64,000 nucleotides of DNA. Source: Struthidea cinerea. Its lineage: Eukaryota; Chordata; Aves; Passeriformes; Corcoracidae. The stretch lies in NCBI GenBank assembly GCA_013397865.1, contig VZTI01002048.1, positions 186,001-250,000 of the forward strand. Direction: 5' to 3'. Position numbers and translations under genes: made by a program. Numbering within the stretch: position 1 is the stretch's first letter; each line of letters opens with the position of its first letter. This document shows, piece after piece, positions 23,041 through 34,124 of the stretch. Below the pieces are notes generated by a model. That model had not been told where the DNA came from. It did not search any database and saw nothing but the letters and a program-made list of their open reading frames with translations.

Positions 23041-26000
23041 GGTCAGAATAAAAAAAGCTGTTTAGAAGGTTGTAAATAGTTTTCTGTGGCCCAGGTTGGG
23101 TGAGAGGACTGAGAAAGAAGCTTGACAGGAGACTCAGTTATGCTCTGGCACTTTGCCTTCTTTCAGTGTTACTCAGAAAAGTAGACTTCTTTGTGGGAAA
23201 GAGGAGGAGTGGCAGCAGGAGGGAATTGCCATTTTGAAGTCTGCTATTTTAAATTTCATTTTTAATGTAATATGAGGTATTCGACCACAGAGCTGGCAAG
23301 AATGAGAGTCAGAAATGGTAGTGAGAGAAGAGGGGACAACTCTAGCTTTTCTGTCTATCAACTTCAACTTGAAAATCCTTGTGAAAAGTAGTGCAGTATT
23401 TGGAGCTCAAGTTGGAGTTCACTTGCATTGCTTTTGAAAGTAGGTCTATACAAAAAAAAAAATACTACTTATATTTTCTCTCCTCAATGATTAGCTATTC
23501 TGCCTATAGTATATACCAGTTATCTTCATAATGCCTTTCCTATGCAATCTGAATTGTCGGGGGTAATACTAGCTTCCTGAGGCCAGAAGAGCCAAAAGAT
23601 GTGAAACTTGATCAATACCTTTGCTAAGTCTGCCTTTTTTTCTAAGATAAAGCAAATGCACAGGCAAACACACAAGCTAAAGATATACATTCTATTTGCT
23701 GAAAGTACTATGTTTACTAAGCAAAATCCTGCTCCCCAATTTTGTTCCACATTGGAAAACCCACTGCTAGTCTTATTAAAAGATTTAATTTTGTTTTTTT
23801 TAATAATCCCCCTCAGTTTTCCTTTGGATTTCAAAATAATTCAAAACTTGTCCACTTACTCTGGTTCATAAGCTCCTGACACTGGAAAAAACGTACCTTT
23901 ATCAACATAAGAATTCTGTCTTAGGAAAGGTGAAAAGAGGTAGTGCCACAGAAATGTAGCATGCCAAGTACTACAACTGGAGTAACTTTCACTGTTAGGT
24001 TTACTTCATAGCTCCAGAGACACCACTTCTTGCAATGTGCAGCATTATTGTGTACATGGGATAATTGCGGTGCTATTAGAGGAACTTAATAAAACAAACA
24101 GAAACCTCATCTTGGAAAACTGTGATGGTATATCTCAGGCAGTTCACTGATGATTCTTTACCTTACAGATGAACTGTAACTGTAGGTAGGGCTTTAAAAT
24201 GCTGGGTTCTCCATAGGGCTAAAGAAAATCTCAGAATATTTTATACGTTGTGCTTGAAGAGGGATCCAAGTACTCAAAAAATTGACAGCCTCTTTCTTCT
24301 GCCTTCCTTCTGATTTTAGAGATTACCTTTCCTGCCAGTGTGTCCCATTCTGAAATACCGCATTGTCACAGGCAGCCATGAGCAAAACTTTTAAGTGGGC
24401 ATGAGGACTGCAGCAGCTGCTCTGTTCCTGGCAATATTATAGGTCCTATTTTAGGATAATGTGAAAAAAATAGACATGCATTTTACCTGAAGTAGCCAAA
24501 GTGTACAAGTAATCCTTGATGAACACCAGGCAGTTCTACCACATGTTAAATTGGCCAACAATAGTTTAAAGATTCCATGATTTTTTTGTTTTGTGATTTG
24601 TTTGTAGTTTCAGTGTTAGTAGCCTTGAAGTAAAATGTATATTTTTGTCCATACTTAGAGTTGCAGGCTTCCTGAGGAACTGGTCACTGAATGACTTTGC
24701 CATAACACCTTTACTCTCCTTAGTTGAAATTTCTTACTGTTAGCTCTGTCTGTGGGGTCTCTAAGGATGGACAGGATTGAAAATAGTAATCAGGCTTTGA
24801 ACTGTTCTGCAGAAGACTTACATGATACGGTAGTGTAAGAGCGTACTAGAAAGGCTAGTAAAACTTACTGCTTTTTCAATTTACAATCTACACAGAGTGT
24901 CTGTTCATATGTGTTTTACTCATTTTTTGAAACAGAAATACTTTAGTGTCTTAGATTCCTAACATTTGAATATAAGAAGATCTTCAGATAACCTGGATGT
25001 TTGAATTTATTTTCATCTTTTTTTTTTTTTTAGCTCTGAAAAAAACAGCTGTCTACTTTTAGCTACTCTCAGTATTTAATTTCCATGTAGTGGTGGATGT
25101 AGGAGTACTAGTCACTTGTGGAGTTTTGTTTAAAGCTGTCTTCCAAGTTAACAAAGGACTATAAATGTGTTGGGGTTTTTTCTGTAAAAAGGGACTGTAT
25201 TTTCCCTTTTTTATTTTCTTAAGCACCTACAAAGGAAAAGCATCTACTCCTACAGAGTGTTGTCAATTGCAGGCAACTGTGCCCACATAAAACCCTGCTG
25301 CATGATTTCAAAATTAAGGGTCCCATTAAAGGCTTATGGTAAGCCAACTACTCAGCTTACGACCAGTTCTCATTTTTACTAAGACTCAAGACTACCTATC
25401 AGAAAAAATGAGAGTTCTTTGATTTATTTACAGGCATGTCTACTTTCAATATTGTGCTGCTTGGTGTCACGGAAAGCTGAGTAAATGACTCTTCACTGTG
25501 TCTGGCAGATCTTTGCAGATGACACTGCAGTCCACACAGTCTGTCTTTGTGTTTATGCCTGTTTGTGTTTATGCAGGCTGCTTACTGCTTTAAGAATCAC
25601 TTCCTCATCAGAATGACTGTTCTGCATAACTGAATCTGAATTGAAGCATGGTAATTGTAGTAACTACAGGTTGTGTGTGCTTTGAAATATTCTGGATATG
25701 CCTTCGTAAAATGTTAGTACTTTCCAGGAAATGTATCTTTGTGGCTCGAGAGCTCCCCAGAGACTGTCTGGTTGGATCTGTTGTTGCACTCCTCCTGGCC
25801 CAGTGTGTGGGTGTCAGAGATGGGAGCAGGGTTGCTCTTTCCACCAGCAGCACATCGTGGTGCCAGAGCAGTGGCACGGTGAAGCCGCAGAGGTTGTGCT
25901 GTGCTGGTGGCCAGAGGCTGGCGTCCAGGCTGCTGGGGTAGCAGTTCTCTGCCAGATCTGCACACTCACAGGCATCCTCATTTGTAGGACCAGCAGATCC

Positions 26001-29000
26001 AGTCCAGCCTGTCTGCACAAAACCTCCACACCAGCTTTAGTCTCCCTCCAAGCTGTGGTATGCTATTGTAAAAGTGTTTTGTTTGGTGTTTTTTTTTTTG
26101 TTTGTTTGTTTGGTTTTTTTTGTTGTTTGTTTGTTCGTTTGGAGGTTTTGGGGGGTTTTTGTGTTGAAGACCTAGGTTTCTCGTGGGATTTTGTGTTTGC
26201 TAGAAATCAAGCTGAAATTATCTTGGTTTTGTTTAGTCATACCATACAGTTTGTGTGCAGCAGTAAAGAGTAATTTTGGCAGGGAGGAGGGCAGCTAACC
26301 CAACCTTTGTACTAACTCCCCCAACTACCAGCAACTGCTGTAAGTTTCCCCTTTTATTAACGACTCTTCAGAAATAGAGGTTTTGACTTGAGGAGAAAGC
26401 AGTTAAAAAAAGGAAGTGGGTCAGGTATGTAACTTCTGCAGCTGAACTTCAGTTGAGAGCAAGACGTGGGCTGCCAAATAAAGCATTTTCTCTGTGGCTG
26501 TGCAGACCTCCCTCCAGGGCAAAGTGCTGCCTCTGACAAGGTAATTTTCTAGTGTGCACACTAAGGCTATGCAGAGCTAAAGCTTAACTGCTGTTAAAAG
26601 CTTTACTGAATGCAGTCTGAAACTATATTAATGAGTGTTCTAGGCTCATTAAGTATATTAGGTGTATTATCAGGTGAAAGGTAACAAATCTTACCCTGTA
26701 AAGATCAGCTTTTGTGAATGGGATATGATCAAGTTTTAGGACTTTGAAATTGTGAGTATAAACAAATAGTAACTTACTGTTAAAATCGGTCTGAGGAAGC
26801 AGCATGTCAGTGAGAGAAATTTGCAGGGAAAAAAATTTCACATAAAGATAAGAGCCATGTTAATGTGTAAATGTTTGCAGATCTCTCATTTTGGTATAAT
26901 GAAAATGCCGGGTCTGATTATTCTGAGCTCTGAACAATAGAGGAATTGCACCCAGCTGGGTATACAAGGCCTTTCTGAAAGAGATTCTTTATCCTGCATT
27001 CAACTAAGTTTTATTCTAAAATGGGAGCAGGAAGGACTTGTTAGCAAGCTTTATTCTTTGAAAATTTTAGAAGGTGAAGACTACAATGGTCACTTTCAAT
27101 TAAGACTGTCTCCCTCCATTGGAACAGTGAGGGGCTGGTAATCTTCTTGAGTGTGTGTTATTTTTCAATGCTAGTGCTCCTATAAAAACTAAGAATAGGA
27201 TAAAATAATGGTGCTAACAGCCGAAGGAAAGAATTCCAATGTCTGCCAGCTAAAGTATCACAAATATAACTGTATTTGAAGTACACTTTAAGTTCTAGAA
27301 ATGTCTTAATTTTTAAGTTTGTGGGAAGAATACAGTAATTGAAGGTTAACCAGTATCACAAGCTTCATCCTATGAAAATATATACTCAATGGACACTATC
27401 AGATACCTAGTCTCCTTCCTTTATTAATTTAATATATGATGAATATTATTTTTACTGGATTAGATCTAGTAGTGAAAACAAGCAGGACATCAAGTACAGA
27501 AGTGTGTGATAAGTTACAAAGCATGTTAAAACGTTCTAAATTGTGATACTGTGTTTGATGTCACATTGCAAACTGAAAGCCAGAGTTTTGGAATTTTCCT
27601 TTTATTTTTTTTTTTTAATTCAAAGTGTAAGACCTCATTTTTAAAATTTTAACTCTCTGTGCTTTCAGCTGTAATTGCATGCTAGCTCACTGGGCTACTT
27701 TCCTTAAGTTTTAAAATTGAAATTTTCTTCCAGTTTGACTTCACTGTACAGCTAAAACATACTGTGAACAAATGTCTACCTTCCTTAAGATAAATCAGAA
27801 ATGCAGTATAAAATAATTACAATTGTAATTCTGGAAACAAAGTACACTTTAGTGTAAATAAGATGTTTATATAGTGCTGTTAGTCACAAATTTGTGTCCG
27901 TTTGTGGTCTCTGCCTGCTGTTGGCTTGAAATACAAAATACTTGACTATAGTATTTCCTTAAAAAATTGCTGATGCTCATAGCTGTGCTAGACATTTGTA
28001 CAGTGATCCACACCTGCCCCCTACCTGCTACATTCCCCCAGTCAGTTTGCAGTGCCATGGGCAAAGTGGTGGACCCAATGTATAGTGCATCCCGGGCAGC
28101 ATTACTAACAAAAAACTCTGTAATGCCATGTCTCAGTTTCTTAAATGCACCTGTTCTGAGATCTGCAAGTAGCAGGTTAAGAGACACAGTTTAGGAATTA
28201 AAACCTAAAATTGTACTGGGGTAGCTTAAAGAACATAGTGGGAAAAAGGAAGTTCTTATGCTGAACAGCCTACAGCAAAACCCAGGAGTGGACACAATAC
28301 ACACATTAATTTTTCTTAAACAGAGTTTCTTACCAGTTTTTCTGAGTAGATGTTATTATTAGAGCTATTCAAAAAGTTATTCCGAGGCACTGTTCTTTTT
28401 CTTGGAAGTAGTAAAAATGTAAGGAACCTTCTATCTCTCAAATGTTTGATATTTCATAAACTTAGAGATTCACATTTTGGAAGACATTCTCTGTAAACTG
28501 TGTGGGCTTTTGCAATTAGAGACTGGTTTGAAATTCAAACCTGCACTAAATTATTAGACAGTGAATTTGTGATTAGAAATGGCATTTGAGTAGTAATGTA
28601 AGTTATTTAAGGATATCTGTTCTTGATCAATTTACCTGGATGGATAGTACTTTGAAAAAAAAAAGACACCCGGTTCTGCAATACAGTTCTAGACTGCAGT
28701 TTTCTCAACAGCTACAGCTGTCGCCGTTGCATAACTGCAGTGATTCTGTTCACAGAGTACTGAAACAGAAAACAGAGAGTAGCAGAACTAACAAACAAAA
28801 ACTATCTAGTGACTGTGAAATAAAGTAGAAAATAAAATTGGCTAGAAATCTTGTTGCAATCCAGGCTTGCAGCATATCTCCACATAAAAGCAATTGCTGA
28901 ATCGTAAAAACAAGTGTGTTTTAAGATGGTAATACAACACTGCTGTGCGCTTAGATTTGTGCACTTGCAGTGACCTGATACAAATCAGCTTGAGATTGCC

Positions 29001-29107
29001 TCTTACCTTATAAAGCTATTTCAGCAAATCAGTAACAGTTTTTCTCAAAACTCTGAAAATTGAGGTGCCCTGCTATAACAACTTTTTTTTCTCCCCCTTC
29101 TCATCAG
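23041..29107 (+). other. GCNT1: Probable GCNT1 intron 1
   Basis: AT-rich sequence between the CpG island and the untranslated exon at 29108. It includes a T/G-rich low-complexity stretch (26083-26160) and two locally GC-raised patches with open frames (25740-26040 and 27880-28190), discussed as findings. Assignment as an intron depends on the CpG island being the GCNT1 first exon. Confidence 0.55.
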
Positions 29108-29237
29108 CTCTTTCCTGGTGGTATTTCTAAGCTCATGTGCAGGATGAAGAGGCTATCTCACATACAAATCTTGAAAGGCTGCAGGAACTTTTTTGCCAGT
29201 GAGAACTAAAGCATGACTACCATCCAGGAAGTGAGTG
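29108..29237 (+). other. GCNT1: Probable untranslated exon of GCNT1
   Basis: A strong acceptor (TTTTTTCTCCCCCTTCTCATCAG, AG at 29106-29107) and a near-perfect donor (GTG|GTAAGT, intron starting at 29238) bracket 130 bp just upstream of the coding exon. It contains a 24-codon upstream ORF (29135-29209) with two in-frame ATGs, and a further ATG at 29213 with A at -3 that stays open to the donor. The upstream ORF could lower translation. Depending on the next acceptor, the ATG at 29213 either ends in a short ORF or joins in frame to GCNT1. Confidence 0.7.
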
Positions 29238-29774
29238 GTAAGTTTTAATGATAAAGAAATCTATGTCAACCCTGAAGTGAGTATTAAACATTCTTGTCAA
29301 GCTCTGAAGCATGAATTAACAAGAAATACTTGCTTCTCAGTAGTGTATCTGACTTCAATTTTGTTCTGGATGCTACTGAATCAGCTCTGTTTTCTTATTG
29401 AACTTTGGTTTGTAGCATTAGTACTGTGGAAAGTGTTTCATGGAAACTGTCTCCTTCTCCCAGTCTTTTTCTAGAAAAAATTTTATTTGTTAATTTTTAA
29501 TTTTCAACAGAATATTTTTGGCTGAGCTATTCAGCTTTTTACTGTCACTAAATAACAATGTAATTATTAATCACTGATTTTTTTTAAAGAAACTTTTTAG
29601 TCTTTGAATGACAGTCATATTCCATTTTATTTTAGGATTTTTCCTTCCATTTCCCTGAAAAACTTGCCAAATTCCTGAGAAAACACAGACTTTTTTTCCT
29701 GAAGTTGTTGAAGCTCATATGAACAGAGAGGAGGACATTTTTTTTTAGCCCTGCAAAGCTACCTGGTATTTGAA

Positions 29775-31055
29775 ATGCTGAAGAGGAAATTACGGTTTTG
29801 CCACAACTTGCGCTTCAGGCTTTTCTTGTGTCTAACTCTTATTTTAGCAATAATTTCAGTTTTGAAAGTTAACCAGAAGGAAGACTTCTTAAATCGGAGA
29901 CATCTGGAGCTAACAAAAGAAGATCCTATTAGCAATGTTAACTGCACCAAGATTATTGAGGGGGATATAGAAGAAATGCAAAAGGTACAGCTTGAGGTAT
30001 TATCAGTGTCATTTAAGAAACGCCCCAGACTAACAACAGATGATTATATTAACATGACTTCCGACTGTGCCTCCTTCACCAAAACTAGGAAGTACATTAT
30101 GGAACCTCTCAGCAATGAAGAAGCAGAATTTCCAATTGCTTACTCAATAGTGGTTTATCACAAAATTGAGATGCTTGATAGACTTCTAAGATCAATCTAC
30201 GCTCCACAGAATTTTTACTGCATTCATGTAGACAAAAAGTCTCCAGAATCCTTTTTTGCTGCTGTGAAGGGAATAGTCTCATGTTTTGATAATGTCTTTA
30301 TTTCCAGCCAGTTAGAGAGTGTGGTATATGCTTCATGGAGCAGAGTGCAGGCAGACATTAACTGCATGAAAGATCTCTACAGAAGAAGTTCAAACTGGAA
30401 ATACCTAATAAACCTGTGTGGCATGGACTTTCCTATAAAGACCAACCAGGAAATAGTAGAGAAATTAAAAGCCCTTAAGGGTGAAAATAGCTTGGAAACA
30501 GAAAAAATGCCTGTTTATAAAGAAGTAAGGTGGAAAAAACACCATGAGATTATTGATGGTAAAATAAAGAACACAGGCATAGACAAACAACTACCACCTC
30601 TCAATACTCCAGTTTTTTCTGGCAGTGCCTATTTTGTAGTTAGCAGAAGCTTTGTAGAATATGTATTAGAAAACAGCAAAATACTTAAGTTCATTGAGTG
30701 GGCGAAAGATACTTACAGCCCGGATGAGTACCTGTGGGCAACAATTCAGAGAATCCCTGAAGTCCCAGGTGCATTTTCTTCCAGTGACAAGTACGACGTT
30801 TCTGACATGAATGCACTGGCCAGGTTTGTCAAGTGGCAGTACTTTGAAGGTGATGTGTCCAAAGGTGCACCATACCCACCATGCAGTGGAGTTCACATTC
30901 GCTCTGTCTGTGTTTTTGGAGTAGGAGACTTGAACTGGATGCTACGAAACCACCACTTATTTGCTAATAAGTTTGACACTGATGTCGACCCTTTTGCAGT
31001 GAAATGCTTGGAAGAGTATTTGCGGCACAAAGCTTTGTATCTGCAAAAGAACTGA
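29775..31055 (+). CDS. GCNT1: Core 2 beta-1,6-N-acetylglucosaminyltransferase 1
   Basis: Intact 426-codon ORF in one exon, matching vertebrate GCNT1 end to end (human 428 residues). The enzyme transfers GlcNAc from UDP-GlcNAc to the GalNAc of core 1 (Gal-beta-1,3-GalNAc-Ser/Thr), making core 2 branches that carry selectin ligands, in the Golgi. Visible: a short basic tail (MLKRKLRF), one membrane anchor at about residues 16-32 (type II), a stem, then the GT14 domain from about 120. All nine family cysteines are present: 57, 98, 149, 170, 197, 215, 370, 379 and 411. They fit the mouse disulfides shifted by two residues, with Cys215 as the free one. The catalytic Glu is E318 in SPDEYLWATIQR; the UDP-contacting basic residues correspond to R376 and K399. 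N-glycosylation sites are N56 and N93. An in-frame TGA at 29709 makes this the first ATG in the unspliced frame. Confidence 0.98.
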   Translation: MLKRKLRFCHNLRFRLFLCLTLILAIISVLKVNQKEDFLNRRHLELTKEDPISNVNCTKIIEGDIEEMQKVQLEVLSVSFKKRPRLTTDDYINMTSDCASFTKTRKYIMEPLSNEEAEFPIAYSIVVYHKIEMLDRLLRSIYAPQNFYCIHVDKKSPESFFAAVKGIVSCFDNVFISSQLESVVYASWSRVQADINCMKDLYRRSSNWKYLINLCGMDFPIKTNQEIVEKLKALKGENSLETEKMPVYKEVRWKKHHEIIDGKIKNTGIDKQLPPLNTPVFSGSAYFVVSRSFVEYVLENSKILKFIEWAKDTYSPDEYLWATIQRIPEVPGAFSSSDKYDVSDMNALARFVKWQYFEGDVSKGAPYPPCSGVHIRSVCVFGVGDLNWMLRNHHLFANKFDTDVDPFAVKCLEEYLRHKALYLQKN

Positions 31056-31970
31056 AATGTTAGGAAACATAGGTACAAATATTATACTGCGACGTACTTC
31101 AACATGTTACAGCGATAGTGGGGATGCTGATGATGGGTATAATGACTCCCACCCTGTTGGTGTGGTGGTGCTGATGCTCTCCCTTGTCTGTGGACAGGGG
31201 GGAGAAAAGACATGTCTTGAGTATGCCTTGTGGCACACTGAGGCTTGGAGCTTTAGGTACAAAATCAGACAGCAGTTTTTGGAAAGCCAGCTATTTGGAA
31301 TATTTATTATCTAGAAGGTACAATTAATGGGCTTCCTTTGTCTAAACTGTTTCAAAGCTTACAAAATGCATGTTGTTCATGGTTATTCTTATTTTTTTCC
31401 CCATGAATGTAATGCTAGCTGGAAGAGAAAGATGAAGGGGTGGGGTAAAAAGCAGCTGGACTGCACAGGCTTCATACTGAGTACTGAAAGATCTCAGGAA
31501 TATAACATTAGAAATTATCTAAAAGCTATAAAAAAAGGGGATATGCAAAGCCAGCTGTTACCATTTTACTTAGATATGTTTGCTGCAGTTCTGTTACATG
31601 TAATTCTTAATCCTCTTGGAAATTTTGTCTTCAATGTGGAGTATTAAGGAATTCAGATCTTGCTTTTGTATTCTTAAAGCCCCCCGAATGTTGTGATAAA
31701 AAGTTTACACACTAGTTTGTAATTACATCTTCTCAGGGAAACTTCAGTTTTGTGCCTGATGAGATTCAAACTTATAATTTTACATTTCTTACTGTATTGG
31801 GAGTCAAGCTTTTGGATCCAAAATCTCTCAAGTTTCTCAAAACTTAACTGCAGTAGTGTCTAAATATTACTGATGGAACTGCTGGTTTCTGCTTTCTGTC
31901 AAGGTCAACTTGCATTCCAGATTATTTTAACACTTAAGTATGGAAAAAATAAAATTATTTTTTTAAATGA
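31056..31970 (+). other. GCNT1: GCNT1 3' untranslated region
   Basis: About 0.9 kb from the stop codon to the inferred cleavage site. It is AT-rich with short chance frames (31057-31314, 31327-31647). Its length is inferred from the first good polyadenylation signal; longer forms using the ATTAAA at about 31988 or later signals are possible. Confidence 0.7.
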
Positions 31971-31995
31971 TATTGTCTCGTTGTACAATTAAAGT
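31948..31995 (+). terminator. GCNT1: GCNT1 polyadenylation signal
   Basis: AATAAA at 31948-31953 is followed within about 25 bases by a T/GT-rich stretch (TATTGTCTCGTTGT), the usual downstream element. This is the first canonical hexamer after the stop codon. Confidence 0.7.
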
Positions 31996-33430
31996 CCCTC
32001 TGAAAACACCACAAATAACTCCTAATGATGAAGGCCAAAGATAATTTTACTATAGTTTTCCATACAGTTTCATGACTGAAGTTGCGGCTAAGTCCTACCT
32101 TACCTCCATATGGTCATTCATTCATGTGTCTGTGTTTGTTTGTTTTTAACTGGTGCATCTGATTTTAATTCCAGTTAGGCCCTTGCTTAGTTTAGCTCCT
32201 GCAGTGTGGCGGAGGACACTGTGAGGGACAATATTATTTCCTTATCAATTCAGGTTTGTCATGCATAGTTACTGTCAGATATCTCATTCCTGAGATGACA
32301 GTGGAATTCATGACAAGCATTAGCAAATGGCAAAACAGACTAAATTTTTTTATTTGTGAACAGTTGCTGTAATTGCAGCATGAGTTTCTTACAAAGGTAG
32401 TTTGTCCTGAAGTTTCTCCTACTTAGACATTAACATAAAGAACTGCTGGCTGTTGATCATGCAGAGAGGTAGGGAGGCAAGCAGTTTAATCTGAAATTCT
32501 TGCCAACTCCTGCCTTGAAAACCACCTGAAAGTTGTTCAGGGAGTTTTCAGAGGCTTTCACATTAACAGGTAATTAAAGCCCGTGAGGAAGGCAGTTGAG
32601 GGAAATACCCCGTTTTTCCCACCTTTTTGCTTTTCTACAAGAATGGTCTTGCAGACTGTTGTGCTCTACCACCTTTGCACAAGCTACAACAAAGTTTAAC
32701 TTCACTGCATGTAGTACTGGGAATTTCCAGGAAGTCATGCTATATTTGTAACAGAAAGAAGGCAGTTTTTAGGAATTTGCACCTAAAGACAATCTACATG
32801 AATAGCTTCTATGAGACCAGAACTGCTAGTTCAAAAAGACTGAAAAAGTGATGATAAATAGTAAAATGTTCCTGTGCACTGGATGGACAGTTTACTCAGT
32901 TGCTTGAAATCTACTTGACAGTTAGAGCATCTTTACGTGCATATTTCAGCCTGCTTTGTACTTAGTCATTTGTGTAATATAGTGAATGCTTGTCTGTATT
33001 TCTGTTTTTAGTAATACTGCTACTATAGATAGTGAAGATGGTGCTTGATCAGCTGCTTCAGGTATTACTATTCAGATGGAGTCAAGACTGATTCTGTGTA
33101 GGCTCACTGTGTCCTCTGTACAGAAGGAAAAGTAAAAGAGCATTGCTGTTAAGCGTACATTTTCCATAAGAGAAGGAAGAATTTCTTCTGGGAAAAGTGA
33201 ACTACAAAAAAACCCACCTCTAAAACTGATTAGAGAAGAGACACCCTGATCTGGTAGAATTTAAATGTTCTAGGAAGACATTTTCATGGAAAGAACTCTT
33301 TATTTCCTGAGCAAGTACTCAGTGTGCCAAAGGAAATTATTGGATTAATTAAAGGTATTGCAAGTACACATAAAGAAAAAACACTTTCACCAACTATAAT
33401 GAGTAAAGAAAGCAATCCAATGTACATTAG
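31996..33430. other. Intergenic DNA downstream of GCNT1
   Basis: About 1.4 kb of AT-rich sequence with no recognised feature. Confidence 0.6.
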
Positions 33431-34124
33431 TGTTGTCCACAAAATCAGATCCGTTACCCAGCGTGCAACAAGCCAATAATCACACACTTGAGAGAGACAT
33501 TGATTGTTTATTTTACATCTGTGGAAGCCTGGATGCTCAGTAGTGTGACACAAATCAAGCACACTCCTCCAGACCCTCCCTGCCATTATTTATACACTGA
33601 AGTTCAGAGTTAGTAACTTGACAAGTACAGTCCCTCTATTACGCTCGGTTAGTAATTTCCATACAAGTTACATAATCCCAGCTAACTTCTGCACATGCTC
33701 AGGGGAAGAGTCTTCACACGGGCAGGGGTCTTTTTTTCTACTTGTATGCACGATTTTTAGTATTAAAATGAACATAGTTCATTCATGGTCCAATACATGG
33801 ACCTGGAGTATTTTGCCAAGTCAGCAATGTGTACGTAGACATACATCAAAATCTTGATTTACTACATTCTTAAAGCTTGTTAGTTCCAGGTTGTCCTTGA
33901 GTAAGGTTGCTAACTGCTATCTGTTCTACTGACGTAAAACAACAGCTTGATTTTCTACATCCTTAAAGCTTGTTAGTTCCCTGATGTCCTTGACTAAAGG
34001 ATGCTGGCTGCTGCCTGTTCCTCTGGTTAGGTTTCCTTTCTTGCTGATTAAACTTAAAAGTGTGCAAAGATGTTGGATCAGAGAACATCCTTAAAATGAC
34101 AAGATAATCTTGACATATTCCACA
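33431..34124 (-). mobile_element. Solo LTR (family D) with duplicated U3 block
   Basis: On the minus strand it starts TG near 34124-34122 and ends GGACAACA at 33431. A TATAAATA box (33594-33587) and an AATAAA signal (33512-33507) are in the right order about 80 bp apart. U3 contains a 93-bp tandem duplication (33853-33945 and 33946 to about 34033). A candidate 6-bp target duplication is imperfect (CATTAG before, CATTTT after), so the right end is uncertain by 2-3 bases. No primer-binding site or internal region follows. The 100-codon minus-strand frame at 33586-33284 starts in this LTR and is not a gene. Confidence 0.75.

Noticed and set aside
33284..33586. 100-codon minus-strand ORF with a hydrophobic middle
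   Set aside because: It starts within a solo LTR just after its TATA box and runs past the LTR end, with no retroviral gene features.
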